64,000 bases of DNA from Dryocosmus kuriphilus (GCA_038277395.1 CM076189.1:216234011-216298010); one strand, 5' to 3'. Shown: positions 36,501-47,340, counted from the first letter of the stretch. The notes: generated by a model from the letters alone, not told the origin. Numbers and translations are program-made.

Positions 36501-37202
36501 TCGCAGAACTGCGGGAAATTATTTTACATAAATGTTTCATAAGAAGTTTTTACTCTCTTTTTGATGCAAAATTACCTTCAAATTACGTAAATTAGGAACT
36601 TAAAAAAATTATTTCCCATTTTTTAGAAAAAGCTGTCTGGCGATTAGTTTTATTTCGTGCTTAAAATACTTGTGGGTCATCAAGTACTCATATCCTGTAG
36701 ATAAATGCTGAGTGCCAATGCTTTTCAATAACCTTTTATATGAAGAGGAGTTTTTGTCCAGTAAAAAACCCTTCGTAGAACTGTAGAAAATCATTTTAGA
36801 GAAATACTTCACAGGACGTTCTTACCAATTTTTCATGTAAAATAATTCATGAATAAAATAAATCAAAAATTTTTCAAACAAAATTTTTGAATTTTGCATT
36901 TTTTTCAAAAAGCTGTCTGACGATTATTTAAATTATATACTTAAATCATCTATATATCATCACAGAATTATTGAACTTGGTTGAGGCTCACCGTGGCTGT
37001 CTAACAAAAGAAAAAAGGATCGATTGGGTGAATGTTGGTCTTTTTCCAGTTTCGATTCTAAAAATAATTCTCTGGTATTTCCCTCTGAAAATCAAAATTC
37101 TTACCGTTTTTTCTTAGCCATTGTCACCCTACTGCTTCGTCTTCTCGGCAGAGTTCCTTTATTTTCTTTTGCATCAATAAACGGAACTATTTCTACTTCC
37201 AT
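30508..37202 (-). CDS. Otopetrin-family proton channel
   Basis: Eight minus-strand exons join in phase: 37105-37202, 34137-34458, 33456-33555, 33226-33386, 32980-33136, 32054-32884, 31444-31539 and 30508-31202 (2460 nt, 819 aa). Otopetrins are multi-pass plasma-membrane H+ channels, usually with 12 helices; in insects they serve acid sensing and pH control. Family features are clear: TSLFIIMSFIYAKLLVVM at TM1, YYYEGFFTYLYGISILFL, RMGAIAFGLGTMVYNGLEFG, NIHRFKVIARFGLMH, YSLIGAAVIYVMWKHIGR, and the C-terminal PGRQIVTFLLMCNVTMW ... HRFHSAVTLAEIW. The N-terminal ATG at 37202 ends its exon in phase 2 and completes an Arg codon exactly with the next exon. Exon 6 has a long Thr/Ser-rich loop with NxS/T sites. 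Which of the insect paralogues it is cannot be told. Confidence 0.92.
31444..31539 (-). CDS. 96-nt otopetrin exon, possibly optional
   Basis: On the minus strand this stretch lies between a ctccaatag acceptor and a GTCAGT donor, phase 1 at both ends, so it can be included or skipped without a frameshift. It adds about 32 polar residues (GDEPPSDCEIAPSINESG, then ESKRTTTGKPTV) to the cytosolic or loop segment just before the GRVDCVGASKG helix. It is included in my 819-aa model. The donor is weaker than consensus. Confidence 0.6.
34459..37104 (-). other. Otopetrin intron 1 (2.65 kb)
   Basis: Separates the N-terminal exon from the TM1 exon in phase 2. It is AT-rich with no visible exon and contains the foldback element at 35927-36995. 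Confidence 0.8.
35927..36995. repeat. 1.07-kb foldback element in otopetrin intron 1
   Basis: The left end cacggtgaacctcaaccaag and right end cttggttgaggctcaccgtg are inverted. The arms remain alignable to a centre near 36470, with shared landmarks ctgtctggcgattagttttat, cagttctacgaagggtttttt and tcctgtgaagta. A 4-bp gctg abuts both ends (35923-35926 and 36996-36999), a possible target-site duplication. The frame 36609-36812 is an arm by-product. Confidence 0.88.
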
Positions 37203-38021
37203 TCCCGTAAATTTTTAATTTACTGTACGTTACGAATTTATTTTGTCTGTAGACATTTTGAGGTACTTTCACACTTCCTACTTTTTAAAAGAAACGCTGT
37301 AAAACTGAACTTCAGAAATCCTTTTTCATTATTTTCACTTGATTCACATTTTTGTACACTTATTTCTTATTTAAAAATCAGGCAGGAATTAATTCAAATG
37401 AAAACATTCATTTCGGTAAAGCAGAAAGGGACTTGGGAAGTTATCTCCTTCATGTTCTAGAGTAGACTGTGGCGTTCCAACGTTTAAGACAGGCGGAGAT
37501 CTATTTTTGAATATTTCTTATCCAAAGGCTCGTCCACTGGAAGAGCGTTTTAATAGAATATAGAAAACTATTCATAAAAAACCCTTCCTTTCTGATTTAC
37601 ATAAAGCATTGATATTAAATTATTTGTTTTCTTTTAAACTAAAAATTAATGCAAACAGATAAATTCAAATAAAATAAATATAGCTATTTCTCTAGATTGT
37701 GAATTAATACGGGTTTTCAAAGGAAAAATATTTATTTAGGGAAACGTGCAGAATTTTCTATTGAAGAATGTATGTCCTGTGAAATTTGTTGCTTCCCGTA
37801 AATAAAAATACCCTTTTTTCAGAAAACCACTAACCTGAAAAATGATTTAATTTTTAAAGCTTTATATCAACTGCCCTTTCTGAGCATTCCATTCGCAATC
37901 GATAGTTTATATATAATTATATAAATAAAATTATTGTCTGCAGTGCTTTAAAATCCGATAATTCCATTGACAATCGATAGTTTAAATACAAATTAAAACT
38001 CTAGCATGGTGCATTATTCAT
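37203..38021. other. Otopetrin 5' flank
   Basis: Contains the presumed 5'UTR and promoter of the minus-strand otopetrin gene. The sequence is AT-rich and no start-site motif is certain. A word caatcgatagtttata occurs near 37900, with a close copy about 80 bp later. Confidence 0.4.
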
Positions 38022-40098
38022 AGTCATCACAGAGTGTCACCTATTCACCTTTTGTTACCTATTTTGAATTTTGTCATCTATTTCACCTATTTTGGGAATT
38101 TGGCACACATTCACCTTTTTTGAAAAATGTTCACCTTTATCACCTGTTTTCAATTAAGAAATTAAAATTTCATTCAAAATTTTAATTCAGAATAAGTGGC
38201 TGTCGAAATATACTGTTCTTCAAAGAAGGCTTGAAATGAAAAGTCGAAACATCACGTGTTTTGTTTTTTTTTTTTTTTTTCGGCTTAAACTGAAGGATTT
38301 TAAGATCAAAATTTGCAATTTTAAAAAAATGTGCAATTTACCAAATACAAAAAATTCGTTCTTTTGCGCATTTTCAAATAATTCTAACTTTAAGAACTTT
38401 TTTTTCAATTTATAATTTTATATTACGTTTTAAGATTCAAAAATCATGAGTTCAATTTGAAACGCTTTACATTTTTAAGATTTGAAGTCCAAATATTGAA
38501 TTTTCAACAAAATAATTCAGTTGTTAACCAAAAATATTATAGTTAAGTTTTCAAAGAAAGAATTTGTTTTCAAATAAAACTAATTGAATTTTCAAACTAA
38601 AAAGATAAATTTTCAACAAAATAGTTGAATTTTTAATTAAAAATAAAGAAAGACTTTTCAACCAAAAACATAACAATTTAATCTCCAATTAAATATTTGA
38701 GTATTTGATAAAAAAAAAATAAATTATCAAGCAAAAATAACTCAATTATTATAAAAGGCAAGGAATTTTTTTAAAATTAGTTGAATTTCAAACATTTTCA
38801 CAAAAAAATGTAACAGTTGAAATTTCAACCAATATACTTGAATTTTTATTTTAAAAAAGTTAAATTTTCAACGCGATAGATTAATTTTTGAAGGAAAAAA
38901 GACCAATTTTGAACAATATAGTCGAATTTTTCAATGTAAAAATGCGACTTCCCAAACAAAACCGTTATAGTTGATTTGAACCAAATAAAAATTATTTTTC
39001 AACAGAAAATAATTGAATTATCAACACAAAAAAAAAGGAAGTTTCAATAAAACAGTTGAATTACCTACGTAAGGAAGATTAATTTTTAACTGAAAATAGT
39101 TGAATTTTTAACCAAAAAAAAAAAAATAAAATAAAAAATGTCTTTCAACCAGAATGTTTGAATTTTTCGTCAAAAAAAGATGAATTATCAACGAAAAATA
39201 TTTCATTTATTATCAATCATAGACAAAGAATATTAAATTCCCAACTTTTCAACAAAAACTGGAACAGTTAAAATTTCAACCAAAATATTTGACTCTTTAA
39301 TAAAAAAAGTTAATTATCAAAAAAAGAAGTGAGCTTTTAAATAAAAAATAGTTATATTTTCAACAAAGAAATGAATTTTCAACAGATTAGTTTATTTTTT
39401 AACTAAGAAAAGACTAATTTTGAATAAAATAGTGGATTTTTCAACTAAAAAAGATGAATTCTCAATCAAAAAAGTTATAATTGAGTTTAACCATCAGAAG
39501 AATTTTTTCAGTCAAAAACAGTTGAACTATGAACCGAATAAAAGAAATTTTCAACAAAACAGTTGAATTTACAAATAAAAAAAATGAGTTTTAAACCAAA
39601 AAAAAAAAGATTTTCAGCTAAACCAAGAATAGAACAGATAAGAAAATAATATTTTCAAAGAAATAAATGAACTTTAAATAAAAAATAGTTATATTTTCAA
39701 CAACAAAAAATTAATTTTCAATGGAAGTATGTAATTTTTGACTGAAAAAAAACGAATTTTTGAACAACTTAGTTGCATTTTCAATTAAAAAAAAAAAAAA
39801 GAATTTTCGATCAAAAATGTAATAGTTGAAACTCATTTGTAGAATAACAATTTGCTTTAATTGATATATTTCCGAATTACCCTTATATCTCATTTTTATA
39901 TTGCCGAATTATCATTCGCCATAATTTTTATTTTTTCTGAATTGACACTTTTCATACTTTTCATTTTTCAACCTCTCCATACATTATTTTAACTAATAAA
40001 ATATTAATGAGCATTGATTTACGTGTTTATCTAACTTATAAAAAAAATTTCCATCTATTTATCATCTTTTTTAACGACAATAGGTACTGTGATGACTG
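38022..40098. repeat. Degenerate TTGAATTTTCAAC-type repeat field, perhaps inside a TIR element
   Basis: From about 38450 to 39830 the sequence is built from many imperfect copies of words like ttgaattttcaaccaaaa and aaaatagttgaa, with no fixed period. The left edge has tcacctatttt-like repeats (38035-38150). An 11-bp perfect inverted pair, agtcatcacag at 38022-38032 and ctgtgatgact at 40088-40098, plus nearby acctatt/aataggt, could mark the ends of one element. No coding frame is supported. Confidence 0.6.
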
Positions 40099-41072
40099 TA
40101 TTTATGATTAGGGTATAAGGGAACCGAATGTGGATCAGGGTCCAAATCTTGATCAATGCTGCTTTTTGCTGTGAATTGAAGTTATTATTGAATACATTTG
40201 GAGGATATGTTTATATTAACTAATAATACCTTACTCGAAATTCAAATATGATAGGTGGCAGCAGTGTATACATGGAAATAATTCATTGCATAAATTTTGC
40301 CAGCCCTGACTAGCGTGAAAATACAGTGAGTAACAAATACTTCAATATTTCATGATCTTGTTCTTATACAAATATAAAAATTAGAAAACGTCTTCAAAAA
40401 ATTCTCCAGATTCAAAAGATTATCTAAGTTTAAAAATATGTCATATTTGTGAAATGCGGAAGACGTGAATAGTAGCGATTTCGTCCTTAACCTACAATTA
40501 TACGTGTGATTCATGACGTGTTTATTGTAATATTTACAAGTTTATTTTTGATTTAATGCTCAAAATATTTGTATGTCAAGTATTTATGCCATTTATGTAA
40601 TGTAATTTCTAAACAAATTAGTCAAAAATATGAAAAATATATAAGAAATTCCAAAAATATATAAAAAATTCAGACTAACAATTTAAACAACCTAATGTCT
40701 AAAAAATGAATAATGTAAAATTTGGAAAAGATACAATTCCAATTTAATGAATATTTGTTTTATACGTCCGTGGATATTTCAGGACAATGAAACTAAGAAA
40801 AAGTCTTGTTAAAAGACAGTTTGTGTTTCTGATTTATTTATAAACTACTGTTTATAAAAAAAACTTGTATTTTGTAAATGGTATTTTTATAATAAAAATT
40901 TTTAGTCTGAATTATTGGATAGATACTTCTAGTTCAATATCATCCTTTATTTATTCCGAAATACTTTTCAAGACTGAGATCATATTAATATTTCTTGTAT
41001 TATAATTCATAATTATTCATATTTTATAATTGGCTAGTGATTCACCGTTTTATGATATAGTATCGTTAAATT

Positions 41073-42292
41073 TGATGAGCCCGCTACTGTTCAGTATGCC
41101 TTTGGCAGATTTGGAGAAAAAATTGACAAGGAAAGGGAGAGGGGGAACGAAACTGGGAAATGGCAAGCTATATTCGCTAGCATACGCCGACGATATAGTG
41201 TTAGTAGCAGATGATGAAAGAGGGATGAGTTTAATGATGAGAATATTTGAAGAGTATGTCAGAGAAAAAGATTTAACGGTGAATGTGAATAAAACGAAGA
41301 TGATGTGTTTGAGAAAGTGTAAAATAGAGCATGAATGAAAGATGAATGGCAAGGTGGTGGAACTGGTAGAAGAGTTTTGTTACCTAGGCTTTTGGTTCGA
41401 AACAGGAGGAGGAAACGAACTGCAGGTGAGAAAGAGCTTGGAAAGTGGAAGCAAGGTAATGGGTCGAGTGTGGGTCATAGGAAAGAGGAGGTTCAAGGAT
41501 GATTGGAGAATGAGAGTTTGGATGTTTGATGTGTTAGTGTGGTCAGTGGTAAGTTATGGAACGGAAATATGATGATGGAAGGAATATAAGAAAGTAGAAA
41601 GCATGCAGGAGAGATTTCTGAGATGGGTCATGGGGTTAGGATGGAGCTGTCCAGGTTATATGCTTAGGGAAAAGTTAGCCGGAGAACAAATGGTAGTAAG
41701 GCAACTAAAAAGGGCATGGAATTTTGAGGAAAAGCTAAGGAGGGGGGAAGGAAGTAAGATAGCACAAGCGTGTTTAAGGGAGATAGAAGACAAAGAAAGA
41801 AGGGGAAATATGGGACGGTCGAAATGGGAAGGAGAAAGGTACGCAAGGAGGAGAGAGTGGAGTATGAATGTGGGGAGTAGAGAATGGCAAGGAATAGAGG
41901 AAGAGATTCTGGCTAGACAAGGTGAGGAAAGATGGAGAAAAATCTTGGAGTCGAGGTACAACAGTTGGTACAGGATGGTCAAGTGGGAAAGAGAGCCAGA
42001 GTATCTGGGAAGGATGAAGAAAGAGAGTAAATGAAACAAAGTGATAAGATTTAGAATGGGAGAGGGTGTAAGAGAGTGTAGGTACTGGATGAATAAGGAG
42101 GAGAAGCGTTGTAGAGTATGTGGGTATGAACAGGAAACATGGGTGCATGTGTTAGAGAGATGTGCAGGAGACGAAGGAGAAGGGAAGAGTGTGGAAGAGA
42201 GAGTGAAAGAGATTCTGAATGGGATTGGACAGGGTGACGGATGGATGAAGAAGCAGGAAAAGTTAAGAGAAAGAAAAGGTCTCATGATGTAG
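41073..42292 (+). pseudogene. LINE ORF2 C-terminal half with three in-frame TGA codons
   Basis: One reading frame runs the whole length without any frameshift. It is stopped only by TGA at 41336-41338, 41570-41572 and 42032-42034. It carries the reverse transcriptase catalytic box LAYADDIVLVAD, then VEEFCYLGF ... RVWVIGKRRFKDDW ... LVWSVVSYG, and near the end a CRVCGYEQETWVHVLERC motif (Cys-x2-Cys ... His-x4-Cys), typical of the C-terminus of many insect LINEs. No endonuclease is present because of truncation. It is inactive unless the TGA codons are read through. Confidence 0.8.
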
Positions 42293-42562
42293 TTAAAAGA
42301 TATTAAAAATATAAAGTAGAATCGAAAAAGTAATTACCAATTATAGATTGGCAAATGTAAGAGGAAACGGAAGTCCTGGTGTCGGTCGAAAACGTTTAAA
42401 TTTAAGAATAAATTTAAGAATAGGATAAGAAAATATGTATGTAATAGTGTAAGAGAACGATAAGGGAGAATATAGTTTTAAGAAATTGGATTGTAAACAT
42501 ATGTAATGATTTTGTGAAGACTCTCAAACCCGTAAAAGGGAGAGAGTATAAATAAATAAATG
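41073..42562 (+). mobile_element. 5'-truncated non-LTR retrotransposon (LINE)
   Basis: This covers the end of a reverse transcriptase and the C-terminal part of a LINE ORF2, and closes with a taaataaataaatga tail near 42562. The coding match starts abruptly at MSPLLF, where the family usually reads ..GCPLSPLLF, so the 5' part is missing, as is usual after incomplete target-primed reverse transcription. Confidence 0.8.
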
Positions 42563-42945
42563 AGTATATTTTCAGCATTAAATAGTGTGTGATCCACATT
42601 TGGATTAGAGTCTAATACTGGATCAGTAGTAATATTTTATATAATAAAATTTTATTATCGAGTTATATTGCTTTGAATTATTTTATAACTTTCTCTTTTT
42701 GATGTTTTTGTAGGATGTAACCTTTTTTGAAACTGATTCACATTTGGACCCAGGGTCAAAATCACACCTTTACAAAAAAGGTCTCCAAGCTTTTTAAAAT
42801 TGACTTCGAGAAACCCTATTTTGGATTTTTGATGTCAAAGAACCTCTCTAACGTTTCGCTTATTAAAAAATAATTTAGGATTATAAACGTATTTTTAATC
42901 TCATTTGTTTTTGAAATCTGGTCCACATTCGGTTCCCAGCACCGT

Positions 42946-43577
42946 ATCTAAGAATTGTTTTTCTTATAGAAAAGGGAACATATAGGTATCTTCTTGAGAT
43001 CAGAAAAATATTCTTTGTGTAGAAATTCATAAAGGCTCTCGTCGTTATTTTCTGTAGGCTTCGTTTATCAGTCTTGCTTTTAAGATTGCCTTGCCTATCG
43101 GTTTCAGGGTATATAACACCATATGGTGCATCTTTGTCAACACGAGCTTAAACCACCCTTTGTACTGGTGGCATTTTAGAGGTCGAGGCGCAGACTTTAT
43201 TGTTTCTCACACGAGCTTGTACACTCGACTCAAACATTTTTACTTGCTCCGATAAAAATCGTTCACGCTTTAAAAAATATTCTCAGACTTCAGCGTCATT
43301 TCCTTTTCTAGGGAAACCAGGACGTTTTCCTTTATACGAATTCTGAGTGGTCCAGGAAATAGGATTCAATCAAGGTTTCTCATTCATTTTTTTTCTGATT
43401 ACAACTCCATATCAACTTTCTTAGTGGTTCAGCAAATTAAAGAGCTTTCAACTTCCGCTTTCATGTTTTTCTAATTCTGCGTGTTCGAATGACATCTCAT
43501 TTAAAATTGTATTATCACCGTAAGTTTTCTGTTTAAACTCTGCAGATTTTATAGTCGAATGAGAGGAAACAGATTTC
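42946..43577. other. Non-coding spacer
   Basis: No gene or repeat with clear limits was found between the TIR element and the Penelope-derived array. There is one short palindrome, ataacaccatatggtgcat, near 43105. Confidence 0.45.
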
Positions 43578-43884
43578 CGTAATAGTTCTAAGTTTAGTCA
43601 GTAAGTTAGTTAGTTAGTTAGTAAGTTAGTAATTATCAAGAAGAATTTAGACACAAAGTACTTTCAATTGCTAGTAATTATATTAAGAATCCCAAAAAGA
43701 TTTCAGCACTGGACCAAAAATTAGCCAAATGTATTAGAGATACAAAATCATTCATTAAAAACAATAACAACATTTTAATCACACACGCCGACAAAGATTA
43801 ATTGGACTACATATTATACTTTCTCTCCTTGACAATTTCTCATGTTCTACAATACACAACTCATAATTGTTAATTCTCATAATT

Positions 43885-43929
43885 TTTGACCTGAAGAGGG
43901 TAACATGGCGTTACCGAAACGTTGTCAAA
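43885..43929 (+). ncRNA. Hammerhead-ribozyme-like motif, copy 1
   Basis: In order: TTTGAC (stem I, 5' strand), CTGAAGA (core), GGGTAAC-ATGGC-GTTACC (stem II, six pairs with one extra G), GAA, ACGT (self-complementary minimal stem III), T (cleavage position), GTCAAA (stem I, 3' strand, pairing fully with TTTGAC). All conserved core bases CUGANGA and GAAA are present. The two-pair stem III cannot close well in one molecule but ACGU can pair between two copies, as described for Penelope and retrozyme hammerheads. The extra G beside the core may weaken it. Confidence 0.7.
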
Positions 43930-44227
43930 GAAATTTCTTCACAATTAAATATATGTTTGGAGGTTATGTCTAACTATTAGAGTTTTTCCTATTCCTTAAA
44001 GAATACTATCCTGGACGTTAACAGTGGGAACATTTTAACAACATCAAATTTGTTTCTGTACTTATAATTCTACATTTGGCATGATTTGTGTATATATTTT
44101 CACCTTCAATAATGGATAATAACAGTGTCAAGGACGAAGCATAATTCACTAAGAAAGACTAGGAGAAAAATTTAGAAACAATTCCTTACAAAATAAATAT
44201 TCTAAAGTTTTCAAAATTGGAAAGGAT

Positions 44228-44428
44228 TTGGAATCAAATGTGGATAAAATTCCTAAAAATTATCAAGAAGAATTTAGACATAAAGTACTTTCAATTGCTA
44301 GTAACTATATTAAGAATCCCAAAAATATTTCAGCACTGGACCAAAAATTAGCCAAATGTATTAGAGATACAAAATCATTCATTAAAAACAATAACAACAT
44401 TTTAATCACACACGCCGACAAAGATTAA
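44228..44428 (+). pseudogene. Penelope-type ORF fragment, unit 2
   Basis: 66 codons, starting from a TTG rather than an ATG, within a longer open stretch that begins after a stop about 110 nt upstream. It reads ESNVDKIPKNYQEEFRHKVL ... KCIRDTKSFI and ends ILITHADKD before TAA. It has no complete domain. The end corresponds to the conserved segment just upstream of the Penelope reverse transcriptase. Identical translations recur at 45777, 46403 and 47026. Probably not translated as a functional protein. Confidence 0.55.
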
Positions 44429-44514
44429 TTGGACTACATATTATACTTTCTCTCCTTGACAATTTCTCATGTTCTACAATACAACTCAACTCATAATTGT
44501 TAATTCTCATAATT

Positions 44515-44559
44515 TTTGACCTGAAGAGGGTAACATGGCGTTACCGAAACGTTGTCAAA
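44515..44559 (+). ncRNA. Hammerhead-ribozyme-like motif, copy 2
   Basis: Identical in core and stems to copy 1, 630 bp downstream of it. Confidence 0.7.
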
Positions 44560-45052
44560 GAAATTTCTTCACAATCAAATATATGTTTGGAGGTTATGTC
44601 TAACTATAGAGTTTTTCCTATTCCTTAAAGAATACTATCCTGGACGTTAACAGTGGACGTTAACAGTGGGAACATTTTAACAACATCAAATTTGTTTCTG
44701 TACTTATAATTCTACATTTGGCAAGATTTGTGTATATATTTTCACCTTCAATAATGGATAATAACAGTGTCAAGGACGAAGCATAATTCACTAAGAAAGA
44801 CTAGGAGAAAAATTTAGAAACAATTCCTTACAAAATAAATATTCTAAAGTTTTCAAAATTGGAAAGGATTTGGAATCAAATGTGGATAAAATTCCTAAAA
44901 ATTATCAAGAAGAATTTAGACAAATGTGGATAAAAAAGTACTTTCAATTGCTAGTAACTATATTAAGAATCCCAAAATCATAAAAACAATAACAACATTT
45001 TAATTCAAATTAATTGGACTACATATTATAGTAATTGTTAATTCTCATAATT

Positions 45053-45097
45053 TTTGACCTGAAGAGGGTAACATGGCGTTACCGAAACGTTGTCAAA
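45053..45097 (+). ncRNA. Hammerhead-ribozyme-like motif, copy 3
   Basis: Identical to copy 1, lying in the rearranged short unit and 538 bp from copy 2. It is kept intact although the surrounding unit is scrambled. Confidence 0.7.
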
Positions 45098-45437
45098 GAA
45101 ATTTCTTCACAATCAAATATATTAAGTTATCTAACTAAAGTTTTTCCTATTCCTTTCAGCACTGGGACCAAATTTGTTTCTGTAAAATTACAGGCAAGAT
45201 TTGTGTATATATTTTCACCTTCAATAATGGATAATAACAGTGATACAAACGAAGCATAATTCATTAAGAAAAACTAGGAGAAAAATTTAGAAACAAATTT
45301 TAATCAAAATTGGAAAGGATTTGGAACACGCCGACACAAAGACTTTAATTGGACTACATATAAAAAGAATACTTTCTCTCCTTGACAATTTCTCATGTTC
45401 TACAATACACAACTCATAATTGTTAATTCTCATAATT

Positions 45438-45479
45438 TTTGACCTGAAGAGGGTAACATGGCGTTACCGAAACGTCAAA
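45438..45479 (+). ncRNA. Hammerhead-like motif, copy 4 (3-nt deletion at cleavage site)
   Basis: Same as copy 1 except that GAAACGTTGTCAAAG is shortened to GAAACGTCAAAG. This removes the cleavage-site T or the stem I pairing, so the motif is probably inactive. Confidence 0.6.
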
Positions 45480-45776
45480 GAAATTTCTTCACAATCAAAT
45501 ATATGTTTGGAGGTTATGTCTAACTATAGAGTTTTTCCTATTCCTTAAAGAATACTATCCTGGACGTTAACAGTGGGAACATTTTAACAACATCAAATTT
45601 GTTTCTGTACTTATAATTCTACATTTGGCAAGATTTGTGTATATATTTTCACCTTCAATAATGGATAATAACAGTGTCAAGGACGAAGCATAATTCACTA
45701 AGAAAGACTAGGAGAAAAATTTAGAAACAATTCCTTACAAAATAAATATTCTAAAGTTTTCAAAATTGGAAAGGAT

Positions 45777-45977
45777 TTGGAATCAAATGTGGATAAAATT
45801 CCTAAAAATTATCAAGAAGAATTTAGACACAAAGTACTTTCAATTGCTAGTAACTATATTAAGAATCCCAAAAATATTTCAGCACTGGACCAAAAATTAG
45901 CCAAATGTATTAGAGATACAAAATCATTCATTAAAAACAATAACAACATTTTAATCACACACGCCGACAAAGATTAA
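45777..45977 (+). pseudogene. Penelope-type ORF fragment, unit 5
   Basis: Translation identical to the 44228-44428 copy; the same fragment and the same stop. Confidence 0.5.
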
Positions 45978-46060
45978 TTGGACTACATATTATACTTTCT
46001 CTCCTTGACAATTTCTCATGTTCTACAATACACAACTCATAATTGTTAATTCTCATAATT

Positions 46061-46105
46061 TTTGACCTGAAGAGGGTAACATGGCGTTACCGAAACGTTG
46101 TCAAA
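46061..46105 (+). ncRNA. Hammerhead-ribozyme-like motif, copy 5
   Basis: Intact and identical to copy 1, 623 bp after copy 4. Confidence 0.7.
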
Positions 46106-46402
46106 GAAATTTCTTCACAATCAAATATATGTTTGGAGGTTATGTCTAACTATAGAGTTTTTCCTATTCCTTAAAGAATACTATCCTGGACGTTAACAGT
46201 GGGAACATTTTAACAACATCAAATTTGTTTCTGTACTTATAATTCTACATTTGGCAAGATTTGTGTATATATTTTCACCTTCAATAATGGATAATAACAG
46301 TGTCAAGGACGAAGCATAATTCACTAAGAAAGACTAGGAGAAAAATTTAGAAACAATTCCTTACAAAATAAATATTCTAAAGTTTTCAAAATTGGAAAGG
46401 AT

Positions 46403-46603
46403 TTGGAATCAAATGTGGATAAAATTCCTAAAAATTATCAAGAAGAATTTAGACACAAAGTACTTTCAATTGCTAGTAACTATATTAAGAATCCCAAAAA
46501 TATTTCAGCACTGGACCAAAAATTAGCCAAATGTATTAGAGATACAAAATCATTCATTAAAAACAATAACAACATTTTAATCACACACGCCGACAAAGAT
46601 TAA
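46403..46603 (+). pseudogene. Penelope-type ORF fragment, unit 6
   Basis: Translation identical to the 44228-44428 copy, 626 bp after the previous one. Confidence 0.5.
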
Positions 46604-46686
46604 TTGGACTACATATTATACTTTCTCTCCTTGACAATTTCTCATGTTCTACAATACACAACTCATAATTGTTAATTCTCATAATT

Positions 46687-46728
46687 TTTGACCTGAAGAG
46701 GGTAACATGGCGTTACCGAAACGTCAAA
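46687..46728 (+). ncRNA. Hammerhead-like motif, copy 6 (3-nt deletion)
   Basis: Carries the same GAAACGTCAAAG shortening as copy 4, so these two units share ancestry or were duplicated from each other. Confidence 0.6.
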
Positions 46729-47025
46729 GAAATTTCTTCACAATCAAATATATGTTTGGAGGTTATGTCTAACTATAGAGTTTTTCCTATTCCTTAAAGA
46801 ATACTATCCTGGACGTTAACAGTGGGAACATTTTAACAACATCAAATTTGTTTCTGTACTTATAATTCTACATTTGGCAAGATTTGTGTATATATTTTCA
46901 CCTTCAATAATGGATAATAACAGTGTCAAGGACGAAGCATAATTCACTAAGAAAGACTAGGAGAAAAATTTAGAAACAATTCCTTACAAAATAAATATTC
47001 TAAAGTTTTCAAAATTGGAAAGGAT

Positions 47026-47226
47026 TTGGAATCAAATGTGGATAAAATTCCTAAAAATTATCAAGAAGAATTTAGACACAAAGTACTTTCAATTGCTAGT
47101 AACTATATTAAGAATCCCAAAAATATTTCAGCACTGGACCAAAAATTAGCCAAATGTATTAGAGATACAAAATCATTCATTAAAAACAATAACAACATTT
47201 TAATCACACACGCCGACAAAGATTAA
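47026..47226 (+). pseudogene. Penelope-type ORF fragment, unit 7
   Basis: Translation identical to the other copies, 623 bp after the previous one. The unit after it diverges and ends the array. Confidence 0.5.
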
Positions 47227-47312
47227 TTGGATTATATATACTTTCGCTCCTTGAAAATTTCTCATGTTCTACAATACACAACTCATGATTGTTAATTATT
47301 CTCATAATTTTT

Positions 47313-47340
47313 GACCTACCGAAACGTTGTCAAAGAAATT
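47313..47340 (+). ncRNA. Hammerhead remnant, copy 7 (stem II deleted)
   Basis: gacctaccgaaacgttgtcaa lacks the CTGAAGA core and the 5' half of stem II. It cannot fold as a hammerhead. This is the last, partial unit of the array. Confidence 0.6.

Larger units (their letters stand above)
40119..42945. mobile_element. TIR element split by a LINE insertion
   Basis: gggaaccgaatgtggatcag at 40119-40138 and, reversed, gggaaccgaatgtggaccag ending the right arm (42917-42936) form a 20-bp inverted repeat with one mismatch. Subterminal words (gtgtgatccacatttgga, ttcacatttggaccc) recur near the right end. The interior outside the LINE is non-coding. The element is probably a non-autonomous DNA transposon that later received the LINE at about 41073-42562. 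Confidence 0.55.

Noticed and set aside
38450..39830. Possible CRISPR-like or regular repeat
   Set aside because: The words have no fixed period or spacers and the genome is eukaryotic.
41656..42285. 209-codon minus-strand frame
   Set aside because: Antisense shadow of the purine-rich LINE frame; Ser/Leu/Pro-rich with no domain.
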